From the NCBI GenBank assembly GCA_016124635.1, contig WGNJ01000006.1, positions 90,568-154,567 of the forward strand: a stretch of 64,000 nt of DNA, read 5' to 3'. Under the pieces are notes generated by a model, which saw nothing but the letters and a program-made list of their open reading frames with translations, did no database searches and was not told the DNA's origin. Source of the stretch: Alphaproteobacteria bacterium (lineage in GTDB: Bacteria > Pseudomonadota > Alphaproteobacteria > Micropepsales > Micropepsaceae). Made by a program: the position numbers and the translations under genes. Positions 45,901 through 53,589 of this stretch are shown in pieces (positions within the stretch are counted from its first letter, which is position 1; the number at the start of each line of letters is the position of its first letter).

Positions 45901-47210
45901 GCGATTATGGCCAGGTCCACATCACGGGTTCTGCAACGCTCGACGGCAACATCGCAGGCTTCCTCGATCCGGCGTTCGCGTCAGCGAATTCGGATCTGAA
46001 CTCGGTCACCTACAACGACGTGCTAGTCGCCGACGGAGGCATTACGGGCGACTTCTCGACGCTCGCGCTCATCAGCAACAACACGTTGTTCCAACTCGAC
46101 GAGGTGCTTGACGGGAACACGGTGGACCTGACGGTGCTTCGCTCCGGCGGCTTGGGCCAGCTTGCCGACATCGGCGGCATCGTGGTCGACACGGGCGGGC
46201 CATGGAAGTCGATGGTCAACGATCGTTCGAACGGCATTGGATCCGGATCGTGCAGCGTTGCCGGACCGGGTTGGTGTTTCAACGCTTTCGCTGCGAACGA
46301 GGCCGGCTCGACGAGCGTCATGACGGACGCAACGCCGGGAACGGATCCGTTCGAATGGCTGAGGACCGGTCAGCGCCGAACCGGCGAGACGGCGTTTTGG
46401 GGACGTCTTGTCGGTGTTTGGGGCGATACCAACGGCGACAACAGCGGACACACCGGAACCAATTTCGATACGTTCGGCGGCATTGTCGGTGTCGACCACG
46501 CCTTCTCGCCGATCTTCATGGCGGGCGTCGCGGCGCAGTACACAAAGACCAATATCGATTTCAATCAGCTCGCGGACAATGCCGACGTCAAGAGCTTCGA
46601 AATCGGCGGCTATATGTCGTACGGCGACGCGCGCTTCTATGTGAACGCAAACACCAGCGTTATCTTCCATAATATCGACGTCACACGCTTCGACTTGCTG
46701 GGGCGCGCGCACGGCGATTACGACGGCACGACGTATTCGGCGTATGCCGAGGCCGGGAAGATCTTCGAAACGCGCGAGGGCTTGCGTATCCAACCGCTGG
46801 GGGCGCTCAGCTACGCGCACCTGAACACCGACTCGTACAACGAGACGGGCACAGGATCGTTGCTGCATGTGTTCGATGCCGATCTCGACTCGTTGAAGAG
46901 CATGATCGGCGCCAGGTTCGGCTATCCGATCATGATGGACTCGGGCCGGAAATTCGTGCCGGAAGCGAGGATCATCTGGGCGCATGAATTCCTGGACGAC
47001 CATTCGGCCTTCCTTGCGAATCCGATCGGCAATCCTGCCGGCGTGTCCCAGATCACAGGCGAAAGTTACAACCGTGACTCGCTTATCCTGGGCGCGGGCT
47101 TTGCCTTGCCGGTGTCCGAGGGGACTAGTCTCTTCCTCGATTACGATGCCAATCTGAACGAGGACATCACGACGCATACGGTGTCAGGCGGCTTCAGGAG
47201 CCGCTGGTAA
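42951..47210 (+). CDS. autotransporter adhesin (type Va), large repeat passenger
   Basis: 1419 residues. Signal peptide (about 1-36, ending QQAQA-ACS). The passenger (about 40-1130) is built from G/N/T-rich beta-helix repeats of roughly 25-35 residues, recurring as 'GNFTNSGTI-x-GG' and 'GDITNNG', with hardly any cysteine. The C-terminal autotransporter barrel (about 1145-1419) includes FWGRLVGVWGDTNGDN, GGIVGVDHAFSPIFMAG and a final strand ending in W. ATG 42951 is preferred, since an aagggg ribosome-binding site and a good signal peptide follow from it. Surface-exposed adhesin is the expected role. A strong terminator follows. Confidence 0.9.
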   Translation: MQVQLRSRIGLLSRVSTLAIIAAASGGLGVVQQAQAACSTTQNIPPDSTTVSSNVTCVNADGATGDVTVNAHVGDPGSGFASFFVGKGGISGELLNNSLIVGGHSDGNGTYGALTIEGDVAGGIRNEGQITSSTGNALQIGFTNGGTITTYGTLTGDITNNAGIAGGLSGNGIAALYGTMSGELINNSNGVITGGNNAVYIADSFTSWSGGIYNNGTMNGDSGGIRIGDSGYHNVDFSGGIFNDSNGQISAVNGTAIYAGGGSYSGGLTNYGVITETGDYGWGVVFDATTVNGDVDNYGTIEGNFGDALLFTDNVNDFNGSINNYNYIDGAEGGVVVLANTFNGNFSNSGYVHGGSTGAYFSNSQIYANGGEGTSQFTNTGSIVGGYNGFVVWADNVQADFTNGGGEGTPLIEGQSGIGVLLNAGSWNGNVTNSSNGTISGGEIGLAVGVDPYDPFFGKALPGTFNGNIQNDGSIDGGNTGALIIADTYTGDFTNNGTITGGWVGAALIGATTWGYTAFDYPEGSFDGNITNTGFMSGGSTALIVSYDSVTGDLTNTETGVLQGATLGLFVNVNDFQGNFTNSGTIIASGGEGYPTAVLIGSGTTEGGPGSVTGGQSFSGDINNSGVMHGDSNGFALILDSYTGAEGGEGFTNSGTITGDYNEGLYVNVNTWNGNFTNQAGGVIEGGYDGALFNAGTITGDFTNYGSIIGHAYDTGWYINTPSFTGNIANGVGGLLSAPSNAFHLRIDTFSGEISNAGIITAPSGDAVVIEGFSGNGYYDGGFTNTGSILAEGTGVVLFQSQLTGGITNDGGTIDASTAISTYFATAATTITNKDDGVILGDVRLSNTYGDTFVGEDGGIIGDIIGSPDTGGEGSVNDDAIVVQNGTQYFVGKISNISSFTVDGGGAALLGALFEGDTAGGGFSSSNVDDVFVNSGGVLYIDKSTTLTAGSYTQQAGGTLEFYLGAPGGAGFSSLTGDQVAGAGDYGQVHITGSATLDGNIAGFLDPAFASANSDLNSVTYNDVLVADGGITGDFSTLALISNNTLFQLDEVLDGNTVDLTVLRSGGLGQLADIGGIVVDTGGPWKSMVNDRSNGIGSGSCSVAGPGWCFNAFAANEAGSTSVMTDATPGTDPFEWLRTGQRRTGETAFWGRLVGVWGDTNGDNSGHTGTNFDTFGGIVGVDHAFSPIFMAGVAAQYTKTNIDFNQLADNADVKSFEIGGYMSYGDARFYVNANTSVIFHNIDVTRFDLLGRAHGDYDGTTYSAYAEAGKIFETREGLRIQPLGALSYAHLNTDSYNETGTGSLLHVFDADLDSLKSMIGARFGYPIMMDSGRKFVPEARIIWAHEFLDDHSAFLANPIGNPAGVSQITGESYNRDSLILGAGFALPVSEGTSLFLDYDANLNEDITTHTVSGGFRSRW

Positions 47211-47230
47211 CAGGGTTTAACGCTTTGCGG

Positions 47231-47266
47231 CGGCCGGGCCCTCGGAGGGCTCGGCCGTCGGCTTTT
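47231..47266 (+). terminator. strong hairpin terminator after the autotransporter
   Basis: A 12-bp GC stem (CGGCCGGGCCCT pairing with AGGGCTCGGCCG, one G-T wobble) with a 3-base loop, then TCGGCTTTT. It lies 20 bases after the stop. Confidence 0.85.
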
Positions 47267-47477
47267 GGCGCCTACTTCTGTCCGGCCGGTGTTTGCGAAA
47301 GGCTCGCGATGTGGTGGCGGATTAAGCAGGAGTGCCCCGCATTTGGGCGTACTCTGGCGCGTTCGGGCCGAAATTAAATCTTCGCCGTGATGCCAATTCT
47401 CGGTTGCTAGGAAGCCCCGATTTAGTGTTGTAAGGTACGAGTTCGGGGAAAGTAATTGGGGCGAAGGGGGAACCGCG

Positions 47478-48791
47478 ATGGGTTCGACCGCGGGCATGAT
47501 TCTCACTGTTCTAGGCCTTGCCGCACCCGCGTTGGTCGCTCTGGCTATCATCTGGGATCAGGAGCGCCGCCGTTCCTATGCGCGATTGAAGCTCGGCCGT
47601 CTGGCGCAGGACAACCGCGGGCTCAAACTGGCCCTGAACAACACCCCAGCAGGCGCGCTTCCGCTTTCATTTTCGAACGAACGCGAACGTGAAGAATTTC
47701 TCGAGCTTGCCGGGACGCTCGCCGCCAACGGAACGCTGCTCGACTGGCTGCGTCTCGGGACGAGACCGCCTCTCGACGCGGGCGCCCGTCTTCTCGGGGT
47801 GAACGAGCACGATGCGATTGCACTTCGTCAGGCCGTCGCCGATTGGACGGCGCAAGGAATCCTGGCCGTGTTGGATCGCGTCAAGGTTCGGTTCACGAAC
47901 ATCGCTGACATGGAGCGCGTGTGGACGGCATCGGCCGGCGAGGTGAGCTTGCGGCCGGTGCTCGATCAAGCCATGTGGGTCTTCGAACCCGATATCGTCG
48001 TCCCTGAGAGCGGGCAGGCGGTGTCTTCGAGCGCGACGCTTGCGCGCTCGGTCACGGATTTGAGTCTCGATCCGTCGCGCGCCGCGCAAGATGCCGGCGG
48101 CAAGTTGCTGGTCGAACTTCGCGATGTCCGCGCCACGGTCGGATCGGAAGATCAGCTACAAGCCTGGAGTGACGTGCGTGAGCTGATGAAGGCCGGCGCC
48201 ATCCGCGAGCGAGACGCCGTCGACGTCTACGTCATCGGCGGGAGCGTCGATGATCTCGACGGGAACCCACGGATCGAAGGCCGCAACCGGAATGTGCGCA
48301 TCACGTCGGTCGACTACAATCAGATGATCGGGCGCGCGAAGCGGCTCACGCTTGGACTCTACGATGATCTGCATGACGCCCCGTTCCTGCGCCAATACCG
48401 CGCGGACGCCGAAGAGGCGGCTGCCGCGGAGATCGAACATCAGCGGCAAGCGCAGATGGCCCAGCAGATGAGCGACGAGCCCGATCTTCGTCGCGGTGAG
48501 TACGATGAGAGCGAGGCCGCCGCTGAGACGCACGATGCACACGAAGATGGGCACGATCATCTGCACGCGGCTGGCGATCTCGAGGACGGTCACCACGCTC
48601 CGCAGGACGGCTTGGCCGACGGCGATCACGCACAACACGACGAGCCGGACATCTCCGGTGCAGCGCACGATCACCACCAACCGCAGGTGACCAATGCCGC
48701 AGGCGCGGGTCAGGCGAGATCACCTGCGGCCGCGCAGCCGGCGCCCAGGTCGAAGCAGCCGCGGCGTTTCTTCCGCAACGCCGCGCAGTAG
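47478..48791 (+). CDS. membrane-anchored PD-(D/E)XK-like protein with His-rich tail
   Basis: 437 residues of no family I can name. One transmembrane helix (about 5-25) and a helical region (30-155) precede a segment resembling a restriction-endonuclease fold: WVFEPDIVV (D172), LLVELRDVRA (E213-x-R215 in place of ExK), SEDQLQAW (Q226), YVIGGSV, then VRITSVDYNQMIGRAKRLTL. This order matches nuclease-like domains that use Q...Y and a final helix. The C-terminal 90 residues are rich in H, D, E and A (DAHEDGHDHLH, DHHQPQ) and end basic. Nuclease activity is doubtful because the lysine is arginine. Confidence 0.7.
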   Translation: MGSTAGMILTVLGLAAPALVALAIIWDQERRRSYARLKLGRLAQDNRGLKLALNNTPAGALPLSFSNEREREEFLELAGTLAANGTLLDWLRLGTRPPLDAGARLLGVNEHDAIALRQAVADWTAQGILAVLDRVKVRFTNIADMERVWTASAGEVSLRPVLDQAMWVFEPDIVVPESGQAVSSSATLARSVTDLSLDPSRAAQDAGGKLLVELRDVRATVGSEDQLQAWSDVRELMKAGAIRERDAVDVYVIGGSVDDLDGNPRIEGRNRNVRITSVDYNQMIGRAKRLTLGLYDDLHDAPFLRQYRADAEEAAAAEIEHQRQAQMAQQMSDEPDLRRGEYDESEAAAETHDAHEDGHDHLHAAGDLEDGHHAPQDGLADGDHAQHDEPDISGAAHDHHQPQVTNAAGAGQARSPAAAQPAPRSKQPRRFFRNAAQ

Positions 48792-48800
48792 ACTGCGCGC

Positions 48801-49274
48801 GTGAAGCGCGCGGATTTCTCACTTTATGACTTCGTTCCGGCTCATTTGCCTGAGCTCGTCGATCTCTGGGTCGAGAGCTGGCGGGCGACCATGCCGGCAA
48901 TCGATTTCGAGGGTCGCCGGGCCTGGTTTGTCGATCACCTATCGGCGCTGCAATCGAACGGTGCGCAGATCGTTTGCGCGTTCGATGTTGCCTCGGGTGC
49001 AATGGCAGGTTTCGTCACGGTCGACGGAAAGGACGGCCACGTCGATCAGCTGACGGTGAGGCCCGCCTTTTGGGGAGCAGGTGCCGCCGAGGTCCTTCTC
49101 CGCGAGGCGAAGAGACGGTCGCCGCAACACATTCAGCTTGAGGTCAATCAAGGCAATTTGCGTGCGGTGCGCTTCTACGAGAAGCAGGGCCTTTTCCGTG
49201 ACGGTGAGAGCGTCAATCCGCGCTCTGGTCTCAAGACGTGGCGTTATCGTTGGCGCGCGCCTCTCCGGTCGTAG
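48801..49274 (+). CDS. GNAT family N-acetyltransferase
   Basis: 157 residues, single GNAT domain: VDLWVESWRATMP at the N-terminus, GFVTVDGKDGHVDQLTV (beta4), the acetyl-CoA loop VRPAFWGAGAAEVLLREA, and LEVNQGNLRAVRFYEKQGLF, the usual N-x-x-A-x-x-F-Y-x-x-x-G-F end. Starts at GTG 48801, ten bases after the preceding gene. The substrate is unknown. Its last 44 bases overlap the convergent membrane-protein gene. Confidence 0.88.
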   Translation: MKRADFSLYDFVPAHLPELVDLWVESWRATMPAIDFEGRRAWFVDHLSALQSNGAQIVCAFDVASGAMAGFVTVDGKDGHVDQLTVRPAFWGAGAAEVLLREAKRRSPQHIQLEVNQGNLRAVRFYEKQGLFRDGESVNPRSGLKTWRYRWRAPLRS

Positions 49275-49965
49275 ACAAAGCCAGGTCCAGCGCGCGTCGG
49301 GCCGTGGGCGCTTCCTCCTCCAGCGGTGAGACGGGGCCGTTCTGTAAGCTCTGGACGGCGCGGGCCAGCGTCGTGAAGTCGACGCCCGCGAGTGGCTCCA
49401 GCTCTTTGGTCAGATTGCGGGCTTGCGCCGCCGATTCGACGAGAAACTCGAAGCCGCCCTCACGCCGATCCGTTTGGTCCGCAAGCCTCGCTTGCAAATG
49501 GCAGCGCTGCTCGTCGCTCATTGTAGGATTGAGCTTCAATTCGGTTTCGATCGCCGTCGCTTCGGTCGCTGCCTCGATGGTGCCTTCGCAGCCCATTGTC
49601 GCGCGCAACAGCACGGTATGGATGCGTGCGCGCAAAGCGGGATCAGGGATCTCGAACAAACGCTCTCGGTTGCGATCGTAGACGTCGATCTCTCGTCGAA
49701 CCGTTCGCAACAGGCGCATCGTGACCGGGCCGAACGGATCGCCGATGCCCTTCGCTCGCTCGGCGGAGCTCACGACGATACTGAGCATGGCCATGATTTC
49801 GCCGAAGAAGAGGGCGGCCTGGCGTTTGGAGCGGCTGGTATCGACGCGGTGTTCAAGCTGGGAGGCTGCTATTCCGCCAGCCGTCGCCAATACCGCGCCC
49901 GCGACGATGGCCCAGACGGTGTCCAGGTTTTGCAGGAAGTCGAAGGCTTCGGCGGGAATGGCCAT
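49231..49965 (-). CDS. membrane protein of unknown function
   Basis: 244 residues. One transmembrane stretch near residues 16-35 (VWAIVAGAVLATAGGIAASQ) is followed by a long helical, charged region with no cysteine cluster or catalytic motif. Heptad-like leucine and glutamate spacing suggests a cytoplasmic coiled coil, and the C-terminus is acidic (EEEAPTARRALDL). Family not recognised. It overlaps the GNAT gene by 44 bases at the 3' end. Confidence 0.7.
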   Translation of the reverse strand: MAIPAEAFDFLQNLDTVWAIVAGAVLATAGGIAASQLEHRVDTSRSKRQAALFFGEIMAMLSIVVSSAERAKGIGDPFGPVTMRLLRTVRREIDVYDRNRERLFEIPDPALRARIHTVLLRATMGCEGTIEAATEATAIETELKLNPTMSDEQRCHLQARLADQTDRREGGFEFLVESAAQARNLTKELEPLAGVDFTTLARAVQSLQNGPVSPLEEEAPTARRALDLALSTTGEARANDNATS

Positions 49966-50085
49966 GCAGGTCCAGCAGCTAGGTTCAGAGCATAAATGTA
50001 GGCGCTTCCGGTCTGTCCGCGAAGGGGGTTAGAAGGGCATCTCAGGGAGCGCTTCCGGAGGCCTTGATCTGCAACGGCGCGGCGC

Positions 50086-50159
50086 TGGCTGGGGGACTAG
50101 GATTCGAACCTAGACTAGCGGAGTCAGAGTCCGCGGTCCTACCGTTAGACGATCCCCCA
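50086..50159 (-). tRNA. tRNA-Gln (CTG anticodon)
   Basis: 74 nt with encoded CCA. Acceptor TGGGGGA/TCCCCCA with U1-A72 (typical of tRNA-Gln), D arm GTCT/GGAC, anticodon arm GCGGA-CTCTGAC-TCCGC giving anticodon CUG, a 4-nt variable loop and T arm CTAGG-TTCGAAT-CCTAG. All stems pair. Reads CAG codons. Confidence 0.96.
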
Positions 50160-50172
50160 ACGGCGGGGCGCC

Positions 50173-50201
50173 TTATTAGCTCCATTGCCGCAGCCGAGCA
50201 A
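50173..50201 (-). promoter_or_regulatory. promoter of tRNA-Gln
   Basis: On the minus strand TTGCTC (50201-50196) and TAATAA (50178-50173) are spaced by 17 bases, close to the housekeeping sigma consensus. The -10 ends 13 bases before the tRNA 5' end. Confidence 0.65.
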
Positions 50202-50229
50202 GTTGTGCCCGGCCCCAGCCCACGAGCCC

Positions 50230-50649
50230 TCAAGCGGACCGGCGCGGGGCTTCCTGGAGTCGGCTGAACTCTGTCCGGGCGTGCCAGATTCTTTGGATAT
50301 CGTCCGCCAGCGTTGCTGGGTCGAACGGCTTCGCCAAGATACCGGCAGCGCCCATCGCTTCGTATTGGCGCCGTTCGGACGGCTGTATCTTGGCTGTCAG
50401 AAAAATGACCGGCAAACATTTCAGGTCTTCGCGCTCGCGCATGGCCAGAAGGGTCGCCGGACCGTCCAGCTTCGGCATCATGACGTCCAAGAGCACAAGA
50501 TCGGGAGATACCGCCGCAAGACCGTCGAGCGCTTCCTCGCCGCTCGAAAATGTTGTGACCTTGTAGCCGCCGATAAGCTCGAGCGTCAGTTCGGCGACGC
50601 GCAAAATGTCCTCGTCGTCATCAATGCAGGCAATATGTTTGACTGTCAT
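50230..50649 (-). CDS. single-domain response regulator (receiver), paralog 1
   Basis: 139 residues, receiver domain only. Acidic pocket CIDDDEDIL, phosphoacceptor D55 in LVLLDVMMPKLDG, T in FLTAKIQ and lysine in LAKPFDP. The start at ATG 50649 is set by the fold; the frame is open 33 codons further. It is a close paralog of 53168-53587 (same AKIQP, AMGAAG and LAKPFDP blocks). With no DNA-binding output it would shuttle phosphate or bind a partner. Confidence 0.9.
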   Translation of the reverse strand: MTVKHIACIDDDEDILRVAELTLELIGGYKVTTFSSGEEALDGLAAVSPDLVLLDVMMPKLDGPATLLAMREREDLKCLPVIFLTAKIQPSERRQYEAMGAAGILAKPFDPATLADDIQRIWHARTEFSRLQEAPRRSA

Positions 50650-50984
50650 ATGATTGCTGCTTTCAAATTGTACGGACCTCATTGCCTCCAATTGAGCCCC
50701 TAGTCGTGCGCTTCGCCGGTCCCCGCAACTGACTGAGGTCGGGTGCATCGCCGAGTGCGTGATCGATGCTTGGCCTCGAATCTACGCGCTCGTTGTTGTT
50801 CGGAGATTAACGTCGGCCGGTACAGCGCATAGAGATGCAAAACCAAACCTCTGCACTTGGCGCACCGCATGTGTGTGTTTTGCTGATTGATTCGCCAAGT
50901 ATTGGTGTTTCAAGTTGAGCGGCGTCAAGGACAACGCGCTTGACCTCTGCTGTATTTCCGATTGCGAGCAGCGAGGTGATTTGC
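50650..50984. other. 335-bp divergent intergenic region
   Basis: Separates the receiver gene (minus) from the zinc-ribbon gene (plus). Apart from promoter-like AT-rich patches around 50860-50920, I see no structured element, and no full FNR/FixK box (TTGAT-N4-ATCAA). Confidence 0.5.
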
Positions 50985-51551
50985 ATGACGTTGGTGATTG
51001 CGACCGCGCCCTACTTCACGAGCGAGTTGGCCGCTTTCGACTATATGGAAACAGTACGGTGGCCGCAGACTCCGTCGTGTCCTCACTGTGGCCGCCTCGG
51101 CAAGCCTTACGATCTCCAACGCACGCGAATTGGCTTGAAGAAGTGTCGAGTGTGTTATCGGCAATTCACTGTTCGCATCGGCACCTACTTTGAGAGCACG
51201 CACATTCCGACGCACAAATGGCTGCAAATCATATTCCTTTTGCGCGGGTGCAACGCCGCGGTTGGGCCGACGATGTTGCGCAAGATCGTGGGCTTGAGTT
51301 ACCGAACGGCCTGGAGAGTTGCAAATCAGATTCGATCCGTTTCCGAGCAGCCTGTGCATCGCGTCCTGGCGTCGGATCTTCAAGGTGCCCAGCGCGAATT
51401 GTTCGTGCGTGCAGCGGCGCAACTTGCCGATGAGGGCTCGGAATCGCGGTTTCACATGGCGGTGTCTTATTACCTTCGCGCCTCAAACAGACGGGAAGCT
51501 GACGTCGGCGTCGCCGTGCAACAACCTTATTCCGAGGTCGTCATCGATTGA
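50985..51551 (+). CDS. IS1595-type zinc-ribbon protein lacking a transposase domain
   Basis: 188 residues. The N-terminal zinc ribbon is CPHCG ... CRVC spaced 22 residues, in the sequence order RWPQTPSCPHCG, KKCRVCYRQFTVRIGTYFEST, followed by HKWLQIIFLLRGCNAAVG and LSYRTAWRVANQIR. This is the N-terminal part of IS1595-family transposases (zinc ribbon plus helical DNA-binding region). The catalytic DDE part, normally another 150 residues or more, is absent; the rest is unrelated. ATG 50985 has GAGGTGA upstream. It may be a domesticated DNA-binding protein. Its end overlaps the FixK-like gene by 11 bases. Confidence 0.72.
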   Translation: MTLVIATAPYFTSELAAFDYMETVRWPQTPSCPHCGRLGKPYDLQRTRIGLKKCRVCYRQFTVRIGTYFESTHIPTHKWLQIIFLLRGCNAAVGPTMLRKIVGLSYRTAWRVANQIRSVSEQPVHRVLASDLQGAQRELFVRAAAQLADEGSESRFHMAVSYYLRASNRREADVGVAVQQPYSEVVID

Positions 51552-52203
51552 TCTGACTTGCGCGCTCGCGCATGGCCTCCAGAGCAACGATCCGAAGGTC
51601 ATATCGATCGTTTAGTTCGATGATCTGGCGGCGCTCAAGGTCTTTGAACGTCCTTACAACGGTTTCGAGCGTCAATCCCAGGTAGTCCGCGATTTCGGTT
51701 CGAGTGAGTGGTACGTGAAATGACGTGCGGTTCGAGGAAGCCGCAGACTCGAGATCACGCAACCACAGGAGCAAAGCACATACTTTTGCTTCAGCGCCGC
51801 TTCTGCCCAGGAGGACAATGTGGTCGTGGCATGCCTCCAGACGCCGTCGCAAGCTCTGCGTGACGGCGGAGCGCACGCTCGTCGAAACCGCGACGTCCTG
51901 CTGGCGAATGCGCCGTACAATGCACGGGGTCAGCGTGTAGCAGCTCGAGACGTACCGCGATCGGTCCGTGAATCCGCAAACGTCCCCGGCCTGCACGAGT
52001 TCGAGGATTTGCCGCTGCCCGCTGGGCAGGTTGCGGTAGACCAATGCAAGCCCGGACTCGATCAAGTAGACCTCGTCCGCGCTTCCAGCAGAGTGAAATA
52101 GCGGTTGCCGTTTCTCGAGAACCAACAAGGTCCCGAGCGTGTTCGTTTCGTATTGCGGCGACTGAAGCAGTGCAGAGTCACCGCGAGATTGCCTCTCCAG
52201 CAT
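51541..52203 (-). CDS. Crp/Fnr-family regulator, FixK-like
   Basis: 220 residues. The cyclic-nucleotide-binding-type barrel (about 25-115) includes AGSADEVYLIESGLALVYR and QILELVQAGDVCGF. The C-terminal winged helix has VPLTRTEIADYLGLTLETVVRTFKDLERR, where E-x-x-x-R in the recognition helix predicts FNR/FixK-type TTGAT sites. The N-terminal cysteine cluster of FNR is missing, so oxygen would not be sensed directly: a FixK-like protein under FixLJ control. ATG 52203 is preferred to an upstream GTG. The FixJ-like gene lies 124 bases upstream on the same strand. Confidence 0.87.
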   Translation of the reverse strand: MLERQSRGDSALLQSPQYETNTLGTLLVLEKRQPLFHSAGSADEVYLIESGLALVYRNLPSGQRQILELVQAGDVCGFTDRSRYVSSCYTLTPCIVRRIRQQDVAVSTSVRSAVTQSLRRRLEACHDHIVLLGRSGAEAKVCALLLWLRDLESAASSNRTSFHVPLTRTEIADYLGLTLETVVRTFKDLERRQIIELNDRYDLRIVALEAMRERASQINR

Positions 52204-52326
52204 CTTGCAGCTTTCCCCATTGGAATGTGACCAGTATTGGGGAGGTCTTAGGGCGCGAAAACTGTCGGCCACGCATGCGTAGGGTTACCTATGTCACCCC
52301 GTCTTGCGTGGCAGCTGTCATTGCTC

Positions 52327-52956
52327 TCAGCGGGCGGAGATACCAGCGCTGATGGCAAGGCGGAGGAGGTCCGCCAGAGTTTTGGTCCCGCATTTCGACA
52401 TGATCTTTCGCCGATGGTGCTCCACGGTTCTTGCGCTGATTCCGAGGCGCGTTCCTATCCGCGCGTTCGTAGCTCCAGAACTGACTAAAACAAATATCTC
52501 TTGTTCGCGTTGCGTGAGTACCGCGATGCGCTCCGAGGCGGCTCGGGCATTTTGCATCATCCGCTGCAATGAAATGGGCTCAACGGAGGCGCGTGCGACA
52601 GCTTCCATCAGCGCCGGCTCGGAGAACGGCTTCTCGAGAAAATCGACGGCTCCCATCTTCATAGCGCGCACGGCGGTGCGAACATCCGCGTATCCTGTCG
52701 TTATTACGACAGCGATATTCTTTTGATTGATCAGACGTTCAAGTAGCTCCAGGCCGCTCATGCCAGGCAAGCGGATATCGACAAGCGCGCAATCTCGATG
52801 CGCAAACCTTCCCTGGAGGGCAGCCTCTGCCGACTCGTATGTGCGGCAGCTGTAGCCGGCGCGTTCAAGTACGAGCCGCAGCGACATTCTTGCGCCATCG
52901 TCGTCATCGACAATGTGAATGATGCGGCTGCGGGGCAAGTCTGGAGCCTCGACCAT
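52327..52956 (-). CDS. FixJ-like response regulator (REC-LuxR HTH)
   Basis: 209 residues. The receiver has HIVDDDDGAR, phosphoacceptor D60 in ALVDIRLPGMSG, TGYADV and EKPFSE. The NarL/LuxR-type HTH is LTQREQEIFVLVSSGATNARIG, then SARTVEHHRRKIMSK. The order and motifs fit FixJ, the transcriptional activator phosphorylated by FixL. Its likely target is the FixK-like gene just downstream. The PAS kinase with a FixL-like domain is 0.6 kb upstream, beyond the second single-domain regulator. Confidence 0.88.
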   Translation of the reverse strand: MVEAPDLPRSRIIHIVDDDDGARMSLRLVLERAGYSCRTYESAEAALQGRFAHRDCALVDIRLPGMSGLELLERLINQKNIAVVITTGYADVRTAVRAMKMGAVDFLEKPFSEPALMEAVARASVEPISLQRMMQNARAASERIAVLTQREQEIFVLVSSGATNARIGTRLGISARTVEHHRRKIMSKCGTKTLADLLRLAISAGISAR

Positions 52957-53167
52957 GAATTCGTGAGGCGCGCTTCACCGCTGTCGGCGTAGCCCTTACT
53001 GTTTGGCCCAGGGCAAACTCAGCAAGTGGCGGCTTATATACAGTCGAGGAGCAAGAAAGTCAGTGGTCAGGTTGTCGGAGTGCCGTCTCTGTGCCTGAGC
53101 AGAGGCGTTCTAGTCATCAAAGGGTCGGAGGCTATCCCTTTCGCAGACCTGCCGACTTGGCAGCACT

Positions 53168-53587
53168 TTACGTGTTGGGCGCGTGAGGTCCGTCGGCGGC
53201 GATCGTTTTCCAGATCCCCTTTACCTCTGCGGCAAGTGTCGTTGGGTCAAACGGCTTTGCCAGCACACCCGCCGCGCCCATCGCCTCGTAGTCATGACGC
53301 TCGGTTGGCTGGATCTTGGCGGTCAAAAATACGACGGGAAGGTGCCTTAGGTCGTCACGCTCCTGGATCGCGCCAAAGGTGGCAATGCCGTCCATCTTCG
53401 GCATCATGACGTCCAAGAGCACTAAGTCGGGCGATGCCGTAGCCAAGCCGGCTAGAGCGGCGGGTCCGCTCGAGAAGGTGGTGACCTTGAACCCGCCCAT
53501 AAGTTCGAGCGTCAGCTCCGCAACGCGCAAGATGTCGTCATCGTCGTCGATACAGGCGATGTGCTTCAGAGTCTGACTTCTCTTCAT
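53168..53587 (-). CDS. single-domain response regulator (receiver), paralog 2
   Basis: 139 residues, receiver only, with D59 in LVLLDVMMPKMDG, FLTAKIQPTERH and LAKPFDPTT. Close paralog of 50230-50649. The ATG at 53587 lies 2 bases after the stop of the upstream PAS kinase, so the two are translationally coupled and this is the kinase's most likely direct partner. The C-terminus has a short tail (DGPHAPNT). Confidence 0.9.
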   Translation of the reverse strand: MKRSQTLKHIACIDDDDDILRVAELTLELMGGFKVTTFSSGPAALAGLATASPDLVLLDVMMPKMDGIATFGAIQERDDLRHLPVVFLTAKIQPTERHDYEAMGAAGVLAKPFDPTTLAAEVKGIWKTIAADGPHAPNT

Positions 53588-53589
53588 GA

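Noticed and set aside
50650..50984. FNR/FixK box upstream of the zinc-ribbon gene
   Set aside because: TTGATTCGCC at about 50888 has only the left half-site; no ATCAA partner at the right spacing.
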